This document shows positions 8,836-18,199 of a DNA stretch of 64,000 nucleotides, piece by piece. A program made the translations under genes and the position numbers. Source of the DNA: Candidatus Zixiibacteriota bacterium (lineage in GTDB: Bacteria > Zixibacteria > MSB-5A5 > GN15 > FEB-12). Under the pieces are notes generated by a model. That model saw only the letters and a list, made by a program, of their open reading frames with translations, did no database searches and was not told the origin of the DNA. Location of the stretch: NCBI GenBank assembly GCA_017999435.1, contig JAGNLV010000005.1:1-64000 (forward strand), given 5' to 3'. Position 1 is the stretch's first letter; each line of letters opens with the position of its first letter.

Positions 8836-11800
8836 CTATTGCGCACGATGCCGGCCGTTTTCGCAAATCGGCGGGGGTCCGCCCCGAAACAAAAATCCGA
8901 TAAAATAGGTCAGGTCGCCTACCGTCGGAAGTCCCCCGGAACCGTCGATGTCCGCGGCTGCCATGTCCGCCGGCGGCGGGCCGCCGCGGAAAAGGAAATT
9001 GACGAAATAGGTAAGGTCCGCCACGTTCGGCGTCCCGCCGTTCCCGGTGAGGTCCCCGCACACGTACTGGGGGGGGAGCGTCACGTGCACCGTCGCCGGC
9101 ACCGACCACGGGCTCTCGTCGGGATCGTTGCTGGTCACCAGCAGGATCAGGCCGTAGCTGCCGGAGCCAAGATTCGCCGTCGTGATTGTCAGGGCGAGCG
9201 TGTCGGCCCCGCCCGGGTCGACCGACCCGGCCGTCCGCTCCAGCGCCAGCCACTGGGAGGGATTGGTGAAGAGAATGGCCAGCGAGTCTTTCAGATAGGG
9301 CGTCAGGTAGGCCACCTCCAGCCCGTCGGCGCCCGCGGGGTTCTCAATCCCCACCGCGCAGCTGGCAACGTCGAAACCCGGCGCGATCGACAGGTACTGG
9401 TAGACGATCGACCCGTCCGGATACAGGATCACTTCAGCGTTCACCACATCCCCGGCGCCGGCCAGGTACTCCGGATACGCGGAGAACTGGATGACGCAGC
9501 GGGCCGGCGTCGCGTCGACATACACGGCCGCCCCCGGGTTGGCCCCGTCGGTGGGATTCAGATCATCCCATAGCCAGGCCAGCAGGGCGTTCGGCGCGGT
9601 AGTGTCGGGGAGGTGCCTCTTGAACCGGCTGTTCAGACTTATCGGTGCGAACCCGATGATTCCGTTCGATCCCACAAAGAGCGTCGAGTACGTGCTGTCG
9701 TAGAAGGGGAAATCGAAGCCGATCGCATACGGCCCGCTGAACGAATCATCGGTCAGCGTGCCGATGATGTTGATCCCGGTGGTGCTTGCCTCAATCCAGG
9801 CAAAGGTCGGCCCGGCCGGCTCATCGGAGTCGACCCAGAAATACCCGTAGGCGTCCGGGCCTCCGGCATCACGCGTCACCGGCGCTCCGATCCGGGGATC
9901 CTCGCCGCCCTTGGGCTCGGCGTAGTCGTCGAACCCATCCGGATAGGACCGCAGCGCCGGCTCCAGGCCATCTTCTGCTGCCAGGCGCGCGAACGGCAAC
10001 GTGGCCGTCGCGGGGACCCGGCTGAGCGAGTAGTCCAGCCCGCCCAGCCCCTCATTTTCGATAATCAGGTGCGCGGCCGCCGAATCCCCCTGCTCGAGCG
10101 TCACCTCAATGGCGGCCGGGGCCACGGCGATGTCCGGGGCGTAATCGATGCGGATATCGTCAATGTACCAGTGGTCGCAGTTGGCGCAGGAACCGAACGA
10201 GCGCAGCCGCAGCTGGAACCCGCTGTGCAGGGCCGCCGGGACCAGGGGGATCACCCGCTGTGCGAAGTAGTTCATGGCGCCCCCGCCCCCCGCCAGTTGA
10301 TCGAGCTGCACCCACTGCCCGACCGATGTCTTGTACTCCAGCCACAAATCCTCGCCCGCTTCCGGCGGGTCGCTCGCCGCCCGCTGGTAATAGAAGGAGA
10401 GATTCGCCTCGCCGACCGCGCTCAGGTTGAGCACCTGGCTGACAACCGTGTCGATCCCGCCGTCGAGGTCAAGCGCGTACGGCGGGGTCGGGGGATCCAC
10501 CGCCGACGCGGTGACCGTGGCCCCCGAATTCTGCGGCCACCGGAAGGCGATGAGGGTATCCTCGGGGAAGCTCTCGTACCACGGGAATCCGCCGGGCGGT
10601 CCGCTCGAGACCGTTTCAAGGGCGGCGGTGTCGGCTACCGACGTGTTGCTCAGCGAGACCACGCGCACCCGGGCGGCGCTCGCGTCGTTGGCGGCCGCGT
10701 CGGCCGGGATGGGCACTTTCGCGGCAAACCGGCTCGAGTCTCCGCTGGGGACGAAATCGGTCACGGTAATAATCCCCTGGCCGAGCGAATCGTAGGCCGC
10801 GACCGGCCACCCGCCGAGATCCTCGGCGAACAGGTGGTAGCGGTCCGTGTTGAGCCCCCGGTTGTGCACCGTCACCAAGTACATTACCGTGTCGCCGGCG
10901 AACCCGTACTGCCGGGACTGCGGCGGTGTCACGCGAACGGCGTAGGCCGGCGGCGGCCCGACATACACGTCGTCGACAAACCAGTCGTCGAACACGCCGA
11001 TTGTGCCCGTGCAGCGCAGGCGCAGACGGAAGCGCCGGTGGAAGGCGTCCGCGGGTAGCGAAAACTCCACCTCCTCGAACGTCGTCATGTCGGGATCGGC
11101 GCCGAGGTGCTGGCGGATCAGGCGCCACGTGCCGGTCGAATCGAAATACTCGACCACGAGATCGTCGCCGGCTTCCGGCGAATCTCCGCCCCCGGTCCGC
11201 TGGTAAGCGTACCCAACCATGGCGGCCGTCTGCCCCCGCAGATCGATCGCCATCGAGAGTACCGTATCCGCGCCGTACCGGTTGCCGTCGAGGTTGAGGC
11301 TGTAGGGCGGCGAGGGTTCCGCGAGCCCGGCCTCGCTGATCTCGGCTTCGACCACCCCCGCCCACCTGGAGGAATCGAACGCGGCGGCGGCGAATTCCTC
11401 GCTGAACGGAACGGCGAGGGCCGGTCCGTCCGACACCGTCACCGCGGCGCCGGCAGCGGTCACCGCCGGATTCGCCGTCGAGAGGACGGCCATTACCGCC
11501 GTGTCCGCCGCCAGATAAGTGCTGGCGGGGATGAGCACGCGGACCTTGACTTTCACCGAATCTTCCGCCCCCACCGCCCCGGTCGCGCTGATCGGGCCGG
11601 CCATGGTGCTGTCGAAAATCTGGGTCACCCACTTCGCCTGTCCGATCCCCAGGGTGTAGTCGTCCGCGCGCAGCCCCGTGTTGACCACCCAGAGGTCAAA
11701 CCACATCGTGTCGGACACCAGCCCCGTCTGCGTCTGCCAGTCGGGGCGCACACTCACCGCGTAGTCGATCACCCGGAACGTGAAGATGTCGGTGGTGTCC

Positions 11801-13470
11801 GCTTTTCCCTCCACGTCCGCCGCGGTCAGATAGTAGCGGATCGTCGTGCCGGGCGGCTGGGCGGGAATGGCGCCGCTGTACTGGACTCCGCCGGCCGGGG
11901 AAAGGATCGCGCTTGTCCACACGCTCGCAATCTCGTAGTGCAGGCGCAGCGAATCCGGCGCCAGAGTCGTGTCCGACGTAATCTGGGCGGCGACCGCGTA
12001 ATCGTTCACGGTATCCCGGGTGTCCGCGAGCGGTTGGTGGACGATCGTCACGCCGGTCGGGATGGCCTGCACCAGCACCGCCGCGGTGCGAAGGTTGAGC
12101 CGTCCGCCCGTGACCGTCACGCCGGTGAGCGACCCGATCGAGTCGACGCCGTCCAAGATAGCCTGGCGGATAAGCAGGGCTACCGAGTCGGGGCGCCGCC
12201 GCGCCAGGTCGATGACCACGGGGGAGGCTGCGCTGTACATGAACCCGACTGCCCCCGCGACATGGGGGGAGGCCATCGACGTCCCCGTCTTGTTCCCGTA
12301 CCCGCCTCCGAGCAGCGTGGAGTAGACCGAGGTCCCGGGTGCGCCCAGGTCGATCGAGGCGGCGCCCCAGCCGGCCCCGCTGTTGCGCACGTCGCTGGAG
12401 GTTGTGTTGGTCACCGCAATCAGGTAGTCGCTGGGGCAGGCGGTGGGGACGTCGCCGTTTGCGTCGATGTCCATGCCGATGTTGGCGGTGGCCGCCGCGC
12501 TCAACACGCCGTAGGCCCCGAGCGAGTCAAACATGGCGCACCAGACAGGGAAATTGACCGGGTCGCCGTAGTCCACGCCGAACGAGGAATTGGTCGCCAC
12601 CACGAACGCTCCGAGCGCGCCCTCCGATTCGTTGTACTGCGCCCGCATCTCCAGGGCGTAGGCGTACGCGGCCACCACCGTCGCCTCGGAAGTCGAGGAC
12701 CCGGCGATCGGCATCACCTTCACCTGCCAGTTGACCCCGCTCACCCCCGCGCCGTTGTTGCCGATGGCCGCGGCGATCCCCGCCACGTGCGTTCCGTGGT
12801 CGCTCGCCGGCAGCGTCCCGTCGTTCGAGTACGCATCCCAGCCGTCGTAGTCGTCGATATACCCGTTGCCGTCGTCGTCAATCCCGTTCGCGGGCGTTTC
12901 ATGGGTGTTCTTGAAAAAGGAGATGTCGGGGTGGTTCAGGTCGTACCCGCGGTCGACAATGGCGATCACAATCTGATCCCCGTCGGCCGTCGTCCCGGAG
13001 GTCGTCAGATCCCAGGCCTCGGGAGCGTCAATATCGGCATCCGCAACCCCTCCCGTCTGGCCGGTGTTGTGCAGCGCCCACTGCTGGCCGAACGAGGAGT
13101 CGTCGGGGAAGGTCGAGCGGAGGGCCACTTCATGATTGAACTGGCCGAGCTCGACCGCGGGATGCCGCCGCACCCGGGCGAGCACCTCCTCATGCGCAGC
13201 CGTGTCCTTGTGCCCGTCGGCGCGGTATTCGTAGAGCCAGATGTTCAGGCGGCGCGAGAGCAGTTGCCGGGGCCGCAGGTCGAGGGCGGCGAAATCCGAA
13301 GCCAGTTGGCCGGCGGCTTTGGCCGAGGACAACTGCAGAATCATCTCTCCCGGCACAAAGACCGGTTCCCGGGTTTCTGCCTCCGCCGTCCGAGCGGCGG
13401 AGGCCAGGATGAGAATGACCAGGATGAGGGTCGCCGAGAGGGGGAAGTGCCGGCCTGTGTGCGCGCGCAT
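8836..13470 (-). CDS. Secreted subtilisin-like (S8) peptidase with dockerin tail
   Basis: 1544 aa. ATG start with GAGG at 6 nt; signal peptide residues 1 to about 30. The S8 catalytic domain shows Asp near residue 173 ('AIVDRGYDLNHPDI'), His near 225 ('DHGTHVAGIAAAIG') and Ser near 398 ('GTSMASPHVAGA'). Then follow long beta-sandwich regions: two jelly-roll-like segments ending in 'WFVDDVYVG' and 'WYIDDIRID', a segment with 'VGSNGIIGFAP' and 'LLAWLWDDLNP', a BACON-like strand region, and two dockerin-like repeats ending 'FLFRGGPPP'. The 'SNGI...WDDLNP' segment is related to one in both C25 peptidases at 31999-42462. The whole catalytic triad is present, so this should be an active extracellular endopeptidase. 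Confidence 0.92.
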   Translation of the reverse strand: MRAHTGRHFPLSATLILVILILASAARTAEAETREPVFVPGEMILQLSSAKAAGQLASDFAALDLRPRQLLSRRLNIWLYEYRADGHKDTAAHEEVLARVRRHPAVELGQFNHEVALRSTFPDDSSFGQQWALHNTGQTGGVADADIDAPEAWDLTTSGTTADGDQIVIAIVDRGYDLNHPDISFFKNTHETPANGIDDDGNGYIDDYDGWDAYSNDGTLPASDHGTHVAGIAAAIGNNGAGVSGVNWQVKVMPIAGSSTSEATVVAAYAYALEMRAQYNESEGALGAFVVATNSSFGVDYGDPVNFPVWCAMFDSLGAYGVLSAAATANIGMDIDANGDVPTACPSDYLIAVTNTTSSDVRNSGAGWGAASIDLGAPGTSVYSTLLGGGYGNKTGTSMASPHVAGAVGFMYSAASPVVIDLARRRPDSVALLIRQAILDGVDSIGSLTGVTVTGGRLNLRTAAVLVQAIPTGVTIVHQPLADTRDTVNDYAVAAQITSDTTLAPDSLRLHYEIASVWTSAILSPAGGVQYSGAIPAQPPGTTIRYYLTAADVEGKADTTDIFTFRVIDYAVSVRPDWQTQTGLVSDTMWFDLWVVNTGLRADDYTLGIGQAKWVTQIFDSTMAGPISATGAVGAEDSVKVKVRVLIPASTYLAADTAVMAVLSTANPAVTAAGAAVTVSDGPALAVPFSEEFAAAAFDSSRWAGVVEAEISEAGLAEPSPPYSLNLDGNRYGADTVLSMAIDLRGQTAAMVGYAYQRTGGGDSPEAGDDLVVEYFDSTGTWRLIRQHLGADPDMTTFEEVEFSLPADAFHRRFRLRLRCTGTIGVFDDWFVDDVYVGPPPAYAVRVTPPQSRQYGFAGDTVMYLVTVHNRGLNTDRYHLFAEDLGGWPVAAYDSLGQGIITVTDFVPSGDSSRFAAKVPIPADAAANDASAARVRVVSLSNTSVADTAALETVSSGPPGGFPWYESFPEDTLIAFRWPQNSGATVTASAVDPPTPPYALDLDGGIDTVVSQVLNLSAVGEANLSFYYQRAASDPPEAGEDLWLEYKTSVGQWVQLDQLAGGGGAMNYFAQRVIPLVPAALHSGFQLRLRSFGSCANCDHWYIDDIRIDYAPDIAVAPAAIEVTLEQGDSAAAHLIIENEGLGGLDYSLSRVPATATLPFARLAAEDGLEPALRSYPDGFDDYAEPKGGEDPRIGAPVTRDAGGPDAYGYFWVDSDEPAGPTFAWIEASTTGINIIGTLTDDSFSGPYAIGFDFPFYDSTYSTLFVGSNGIIGFAPISLNSRFKRHLPDTTAPNALLAWLWDDLNPTDGANPGAAVYVDATPARCVIQFSAYPEYLAGAGDVVNAEVILYPDGSIVYQYLSIAPGFDVASCAVGIENPAGADGLEVAYLTPYLKDSLAILFTNPSQWLALERTAGSVDPGGADTLALTITTANLGSGSYGLILLVTSNDPDESPWSVPATVHVTLPPQYVCGDLTGNGGTPNVADLTYFVNFLFRGGPPPADMAAADIDGSGGLPTVGDLTYFIGFLFRGGPPPICENGRHRAQ

Positions 13471-13797
13471 GGAATACCTCAGAGTCGGGTGTGACGATTT
13501 GCCCGTCCGGCCACATCGGCAACGCGGTCGTTGGCGGTCGTTCGGCGGATGCGGTCCGACGTACTTCTCCGGGTCGGTACTACACTACAATCTACGTGCT
13601 TGCCGGTCGATGTCAACACCTTTGACCGGCGGCGCGGGCGGCAATAATGGATTGCCGCCGCCGACGGCGGCCGGTCGCCCGGGGGGGAGGTCCTCCCGGG
13701 ATTGCCGCGGCTCCCGGCCGCACAGTTTCTGTCGCTCGCCGTCTGCTTCCTGCCGTACCTCTTCCTCATCAATCCCTCCTGATGATCGGAGCGCCGC
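13471..13797. other. Intergenic region with a possible membrane-protein fragment
   Basis: This lies between the divergent subtilase start and the SLC13 remnant. On the plus strand, an open frame from a stop at 13645 to a stop at about 13783 ends in a hydrophobic stretch (AQFLSLAVCFLPYLFLINPS) that resembles the last transmembrane helix of a membrane protein. It has no plausible start and may be debris of a lost gene. No clear promoter was recognised for either neighbour. Confidence 0.3.
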
Positions 13798-14556
13798 ATG
13801 TGGAGCCGTTGGAAAATGCGCATCGGCCTTATTCTTGGTCCGGCTGCGGCCCCGGGCCTCCTGGCGCCGGCCGATCTCCAGCCCGGCCACCCGGCCGTCA
13901 CCGCCGCCGCCGCGGTCGCTGTCCTGATGGCCGTCTGGTGGATCACGGAGGCCATTCCCATTCCGGCCGGCGCCCTTCTGCCGATCGCCCTGCATCCGGT
14001 CCTGGGGATCATGAAGGGGGACGCCGTGGCCGCCAAGTACGTCAGCAGCGTCATCTTCCTCTTTATCGGCGGATTCATCGTGGCCCTTGCCATGGAGCGG
14101 TGCGGTCTCCACCGGCGCATCGCCCTGCGCATCATCACCCTCATCGGCGCCTCCCCCCGCTGCCTGCTGGCCGGCTTCATAGCCGCCACCTTTGTTCTGT
14201 CGATGTGGATTTCCAACCCGGCGGCGACGATGATGATGATTCCGATTGCGATGGCCATTGTGCTGAAGGTGGAGGAAGGCGCACCGGGCGCTCCGACCGC
14301 CAGGTTCGCCGCCGTTGTCTGGGCCGTCCTCACCGCCTTGTATGCACCGTCCGCCGGCGAGCTAAAGGAGGGAAAGGAAATCTTTGCGTGGTTGGGATCT
14401 CTACGTTGGCTCGGCCGGCGCCGCGGGGAGGGCCAACGAGAAATCAGGGTGGAAAAAGCACGGGACCGGTTCGGCTTCTGTAACCTGCTGTACGCCAATA
14501 CGGAAGGCTCTTGCGAAGAGGCGGCGGCGAACGCATGGAACCCAGTTTCTCCGTGA
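13798..14556 (+). pseudogene. Truncated SLC13/DASS anion symporter
   Basis: The open frame encodes 252 aa. Residues 1-160 match the N-terminal half of divalent-anion:sodium symporters: 'AVWWITEAIPIPAGALLPI', a helix with 'FLFIGGFIVALAMERCGLHR', and 'LSMWISNPAATMMMIPIA', which corresponds to the conserved SNT-type sodium/substrate motif. After 'VLKVEEG' the similarity stops and the remaining ~90 residues are polar and arginine-rich. Full-length members have about 450-500 residues and a second half with another SNT motif, which is absent. A ribosome-binding-like GGAG precedes the ATG. Most likely a deletion has removed the C-terminal half and the gene is dead or dying. Confidence 0.65.
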
Positions 14557-14625
14557 CAGTCTGCCGTCGAGCGTATAAATTGGAGCTTTCATGCTGTGTG
14601 TTCAACCTCAGGAGGTTTCGGTTCG

Positions 14626-16755
14626 ATGAAGCTCTCACACTCGCTGGCTCTCATTTTGATCGCGGTCGCCCTTGTCGCCTCGGCCGCGTTGGCCCAGGAA
14701 ACGGCCGTCGCACCGCATGCCCCGGTAGCCGCCATGATCCCGCGCGTCGACACTGTGAACGGCAATATCGTCCGCATTGACGACTACTACTGGCTCCGCA
14801 ACCGCGGGGACTCGGCTGTTATGGCGTACCTCGAAGCCGAGAATGCCTACACTGAGGCCTGCATGGCGCACACCGCGCAGCTCCAGGAGGACCTCTACAA
14901 GGAGATGCGCGCCCGCATCAAGGAAACCGACATGAGCGTGCCGGCCCGCTACATGGACTACTACTACTACGCCCGGACAGAGGAAGGCCGGCAGTACAAC
15001 ATCTACTGCCGCAAGAAAGGCTCGCTGGAGGCTCCGGAGGAGATCATTCTCGATGTGAACAGGCTGGCCGAGAATTTCGACTACTATCAGGTCGGCGCTT
15101 TCGAGATCAGCCCCGATCAGCAACTGCTGGCCTACACCTTCGATACCGCCGGCAGCGAGGTGTACACGCTGGTGGTCAAGAATATGCTCACCGGCGATTA
15201 CTTCAGCGACACCCTCCCCAATGTCTCGGCTGTCGCCTGGGCCGGCGACAACCTCACGCTATTCTACACGGTCGAGGACGAAACCCGGCGGCCCTACCAG
15301 CTCTTCCGCCACAAGCTGGGCGCCGCGCCGGCCGAGGACCGGCTGGTCTATCACGAACAGGATCCGGCCTTCTACGTCGGCGTGGGGGAGACCCGCAGCC
15401 GGCGGTACCTGATGATGATGATCGGCAGTCAGATCACGTCCGAGGTCTGGTATCTGCGGACCGACAATCCCGAGAGCGACTTCACGCTCTTTGCGCCCCG
15501 CGAGCAAGGGGTGGAATATTCCGTCGACCACCAGGGGGACAATTTCTACATCACGACGAACAAGGATGCGGTCAATTTCCGCCTGCTGCGCACCCCCACG
15601 GCTGACCCGTCGCCGGCCAATTGGACCGAGGTCATCCCGGCCCGGGATTCGGTGAAACTGGACGGCGTCGACTGCTTCAAGGACTATCTCGTCGTCTACG
15701 AGCACGACCGCGGTCTCCCCATGGTCCAGATCCGGACCGTGAGCGACGGCGCCGTGCACTACATCGCCTTCGACCAGCCGATCTACTCGGTCTATCCGAA
15801 CCGCAACCCGTCGTACGATGCGTCGAAGCTCCGCCTCAATTTCCAATCGCTCATCACGCCGAGCACGATCTTTGACTACGACATGGATTCGCGCAAGCGC
15901 ACCACGCTGAAACAGGAGGAAGTGCTCGGCGGCTACAACCCCGAGGACTACGCCCAGGAGCGGGTGTGGGCGACGGCACCGGACGGCACACGGATCCCCA
16001 TTTCCATGTGCTACCGGAAAGGGATGGTGAGAGACGGTTCCCACCCGCTCTACCTGTACGGTTACGGCGCTTACGGCATGACGATGGAGCCCTGGTTTTC
16101 GGCCAACCGGCTGAGCCTGATCGACCGCGGTTTCATCTACGCCATCGCCCACATCCGGGGCGGGGGATACCTCGGGCGGCCGTGGTACGAGGACGGCAAG
16201 ATGCTGCGCAAGCGCAACACCTTCACCGATTTCATCGCCTGCGGCGACTACCTGGCCGAACAGGGCTACACCGCGCCCGACCGAATGGTGATCTCGGGGG
16301 CCAGCGCCGGCGGCCTGCTCATCGGCGCGGTCGTCAACATGCGCCCCGACCTGGCGGCCGTGGCCATCGCCGATGTCCCGTTTGTCGACGTCATAAATAC
16401 CATGCTCGATGAGTCGATCCCCCTGACCGTGATCGAGTACGAGGAGTGGGGCAATCCCCATGACCCGGCCTACTACGATTACATGATGTCCTACTCGCCG
16501 TACGACAACGTCACCGCGAAGGATTATCCCGCGATGCTCGTCACGGCAGGGCTGAACGACCCGCGCGTGCAGTACTGGGAGCCGGCCAAGTGGACGGCGA
16601 AACTCCGCGCCACCAAGACCGATGACCACGTTCTGCTGCTCAAGACTAACATGGGGGCGGGGCACGGTGGGGCCTCCGGCCGCTATGATTACCTGAAAGA
16701 GGTTGCCCTGGAGTACGCCTTCATTCTCGACCAGCTCGGCCTGACCGGGCCGTGA
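14626..16755 (+). CDS. Prolyl oligopeptidase family (S9A) peptidase, exported
   Basis: 709 aa from the ATG at 14626, chosen because AGGAGG lies 9 nt upstream and a clean signal peptide follows (MKLSHSLALILIAVALVASA). An in-frame ATG at 14596 has no such site. A seven-bladed propeller covers about residues 80-450 and an alpha/beta-hydrolase domain the rest. Catalytic residues are Ser near 560 ('SGASAGGLLIG'), Asp near 645 ('GLNDPRVQYWEPAKW') and His near 680 ('GAGHGGASGRYDYLKE'). 'YGYGAYGMTMEPWFS' and 'HIRGGGYLGRPWYEDGK' are standard S9A (oligopeptidase B/PEP) blocks. It should cleave short peptides in the periplasm. A terminator follows at 16833. Confidence 0.95.
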   Translation: MKLSHSLALILIAVALVASAALAQETAVAPHAPVAAMIPRVDTVNGNIVRIDDYYWLRNRGDSAVMAYLEAENAYTEACMAHTAQLQEDLYKEMRARIKETDMSVPARYMDYYYYARTEEGRQYNIYCRKKGSLEAPEEIILDVNRLAENFDYYQVGAFEISPDQQLLAYTFDTAGSEVYTLVVKNMLTGDYFSDTLPNVSAVAWAGDNLTLFYTVEDETRRPYQLFRHKLGAAPAEDRLVYHEQDPAFYVGVGETRSRRYLMMMIGSQITSEVWYLRTDNPESDFTLFAPREQGVEYSVDHQGDNFYITTNKDAVNFRLLRTPTADPSPANWTEVIPARDSVKLDGVDCFKDYLVVYEHDRGLPMVQIRTVSDGAVHYIAFDQPIYSVYPNRNPSYDASKLRLNFQSLITPSTIFDYDMDSRKRTTLKQEEVLGGYNPEDYAQERVWATAPDGTRIPISMCYRKGMVRDGSHPLYLYGYGAYGMTMEPWFSANRLSLIDRGFIYAIAHIRGGGYLGRPWYEDGKMLRKRNTFTDFIACGDYLAEQGYTAPDRMVISGASAGGLLIGAVVNMRPDLAAVAIADVPFVDVINTMLDESIPLTVIEYEEWGNPHDPAYYDYMMSYSPYDNVTAKDYPAMLVTAGLNDPRVQYWEPAKWTAKLRATKTDDHVLLLKTNMGAGHGGASGRYDYLKEVALEYAFILDQLGLTGP

Positions 16756-16832
16756 GCGGAGGAAGCGGCCTGGGCGCAAACCGGAGGGCCGGGGACCCGA
16801 CCGGGGCGCCCCGGCGCAGTCGTCAGGCAAAC

Positions 16833-16875
16833 AAGAAACTCGCCCGGGCGGGGACACCGCGGGCGAGTTTCTTTA
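16833..16875 (+). terminator. Terminator after the prolyl oligopeptidase gene
   Basis: A perfect 14-bp stem (aagaaactcgcccg at 16833-16846; cgggcgagtttctt at 16860-16873) ends in a T-rich tract. The bases between it and 17050 hold no gene I can support; one 76-codon frame from 16887 is preceded by GGGGAGG but has no recognisable product. Confidence 0.85.
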
Positions 16876-17049
16876 GGGGAGGTCTCATGAAGCGACGGCA
16901 GTATAATAGGCCTTATGGATCAAGTCAATCTTTTTTTGCACCAAAACGCGACTTTTTTTATCCCCTCGTCGCGCCGGTCCCGGACAGCAAACCAAGGCAC
17001 GTATCCTATTGCGTCACAAACTATTGCGTTGTCGTGTGGCCGTCGAAAG

Positions 17050-17087
17050 AAAGGAAAACGGCGCTCCCCAGGCGGGACAGCGCCGTT
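17050..17087 (-). terminator. Terminator after the small membrane protein gene
   Basis: The stem aacggcgct (17057-17065) / agcgccgtt (17079-17087) is followed on the minus strand by TTTTCCTTT. It lies about 22 bases past the stop at 17109. Confidence 0.8.
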
Positions 17088-17108
17088 AAGGTCCATCGGA
17101 GAATGACC

Positions 17109-17468
17109 TCAGACTGATCCCTGCGGCGGCCGCTCGAGCCGCCCGAGGTGCCGCTGGGCGACGGCGAAGTAGATGAGGAATCCGATCCCGGCCAGGACAA
17201 GCATCAGCCCGAACACGCCCCCATCGTCAAACATGTCCGGATTCATGTAGCCGACCAGCAGCGCAATCCCGAGCCCGACCAGCACCATGCCCCACTTCAG
17301 CGACGACAGCCGGGCCAGTTCCGCCTCCCGGAGAAGGAAACGCTGCGCCTTGTCATCCACCGGTCCCTTCTCGAGGATCTGGCGCCGGAGCTTGTAGTCC
17401 AGCACCAGTTTGACGATGACGACGCCGGTCCCGAAAATCACCAGCGGGATCAAGACATCGGTCCACAT
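17109..17468 (-). CDS. Small two-helix membrane protein (DUF6249-like)
   Basis: 119 aa from the ATG at 17468, which has AAGGAGAG about 6 nt upstream; a longer in-frame start at 17552 lacks a site. A first transmembrane helix lies at about residues 4-22 ('DVLIPLVIFGTGVVIVKLVL'), then a charged cytoplasmic stretch, then helices at about 60-77 and 85-103. Size, layout and position next to an ECF sigma/anti-sigma pair fit the DUF6249 family, which often neighbours such pairs. The gene is divergent from the sigma factor and shares its upstream region, so it could be a target of that sigma factor. Function unknown. Confidence 0.7.
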   Translation of the reverse strand: MWTDVLIPLVIFGTGVVIVKLVLDYKLRRQILEKGPVDDKAQRFLLREAELARLSSLKWGMVLVGLGIALLVGYMNPDMFDDGGVFGLMLVLAGIGFLIYFAVAQRHLGRLERPPQGSV

Positions 17469-17557
17469 AAATACTCTCCTTGCATCGCGTTTCCGTCCTG
17501 TCTGACCGATTCGACCGCCCGGCGCGGCGTTTTGTTGCACCGGAGAATGCATTTTCT

Positions 17558-17585
17558 TTGATGCAACACCGCGGCCGCCTATACT
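17558..17585 (+). promoter_or_regulatory. Promoter for the sigma/anti-sigma operon
   Basis: TTGATG (17558-17563) and TATACT (17580-17585) are separated by 16 bases and end 14 bases before the ATG at 17600. This is a good sigma-70-type match. The short leader leaves little room for a strong ribosome binding site. Confidence 0.55.
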
Positions 17586-17599
17586 GTCTTTAGGTATGT

Positions 17600-18199
17600 A
17601 TGGAGCAGGCTGCGCCGGACAACCGGTCCTTAATTGAGGAAATCCTCCGCGGCAGCCAGGCGGCGTTCCGGACGTTCGTGAGCCGGCACCAGCGGCTGGT
17701 CAGCCACATTGTTTTCCGGATGGTGGCGAATGCCGCCGACCGCGAGGATGTCTGCCAAGACGTGTTCCTCAAGGTTTTCCACAACCTCGGCAGCTTCCGC
17801 CATGACGCCAGGGTGTCGACGTGGGTGGCCCGGATCGCCTACAACGCGTGCATCGACCACCTGCAGAGGCGGAAGATCCCGCTGCTGGAAGATCTGGCCG
17901 GCGAGGACGGATCGTCGCCGCTGGAGACGATCGCCGATCCGGCGGAAGGGGCGGATGCGGCGGCTGAGACGCGCGACCTGTTTGCCCGGGTGCAGGCGGA
18001 GATGGCGTATCTGCCGCCGCAGTATCGGGCGATCCTCACGCTGTACCATCTCGACGAGATGACGTACGAGGAGATCGTGGAGATCACCGGCCTGCCCATG
18101 GGCACGGTGAAGAACTACCTGTTCCGGGCGCGCCGGCAGTTGCGCGACCGGCTGTTGACGAAATACCGAACGGAGGACATATGGTTGACAGGCACATGA
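17600..18199 (+). CDS. ECF-type RNA polymerase sigma factor
   Basis: 199 aa. Sigma region 2 covers about residues 20-95, with 'DREDVCQDVFLKVFHNLGSF' and 'STWVARIAYNACIDHLQRRK' matching regions 2.2-2.4. Region 4 covers about residues 135-185, with 'LPPQYRAILTLYHLDEMTYE' and the helix-turn-helix 'EIVEITGLPMGTVKNYLFRARRQL' split across it. The protein directs RNA polymerase to a dedicated promoter set under control of the anti-sigma factor encoded next, which overlaps it by 19 nt. No extra C-terminal domain is seen. The regulon and the signal cannot be read from this window; envelope or redox stress are common for this class. Confidence 0.95.
   Translation: MEQAAPDNRSLIEEILRGSQAAFRTFVSRHQRLVSHIVFRMVANAADREDVCQDVFLKVFHNLGSFRHDARVSTWVARIAYNACIDHLQRRKIPLLEDLAGEDGSSPLETIADPAEGADAAAETRDLFARVQAEMAYLPPQYRAILTLYHLDEMTYEEIVEITGLPMGTVKNYLFRARRQLRDRLLTKYRTEDIWLTGT

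Noticed and set aside
16887-17117. 76-codon plus-strand frame with GGGGAGG upstream
   Set aside because: It starts just after a terminator, runs through the terminator of the minus-strand gene at 17109 and overlaps its end. No recognisable product.
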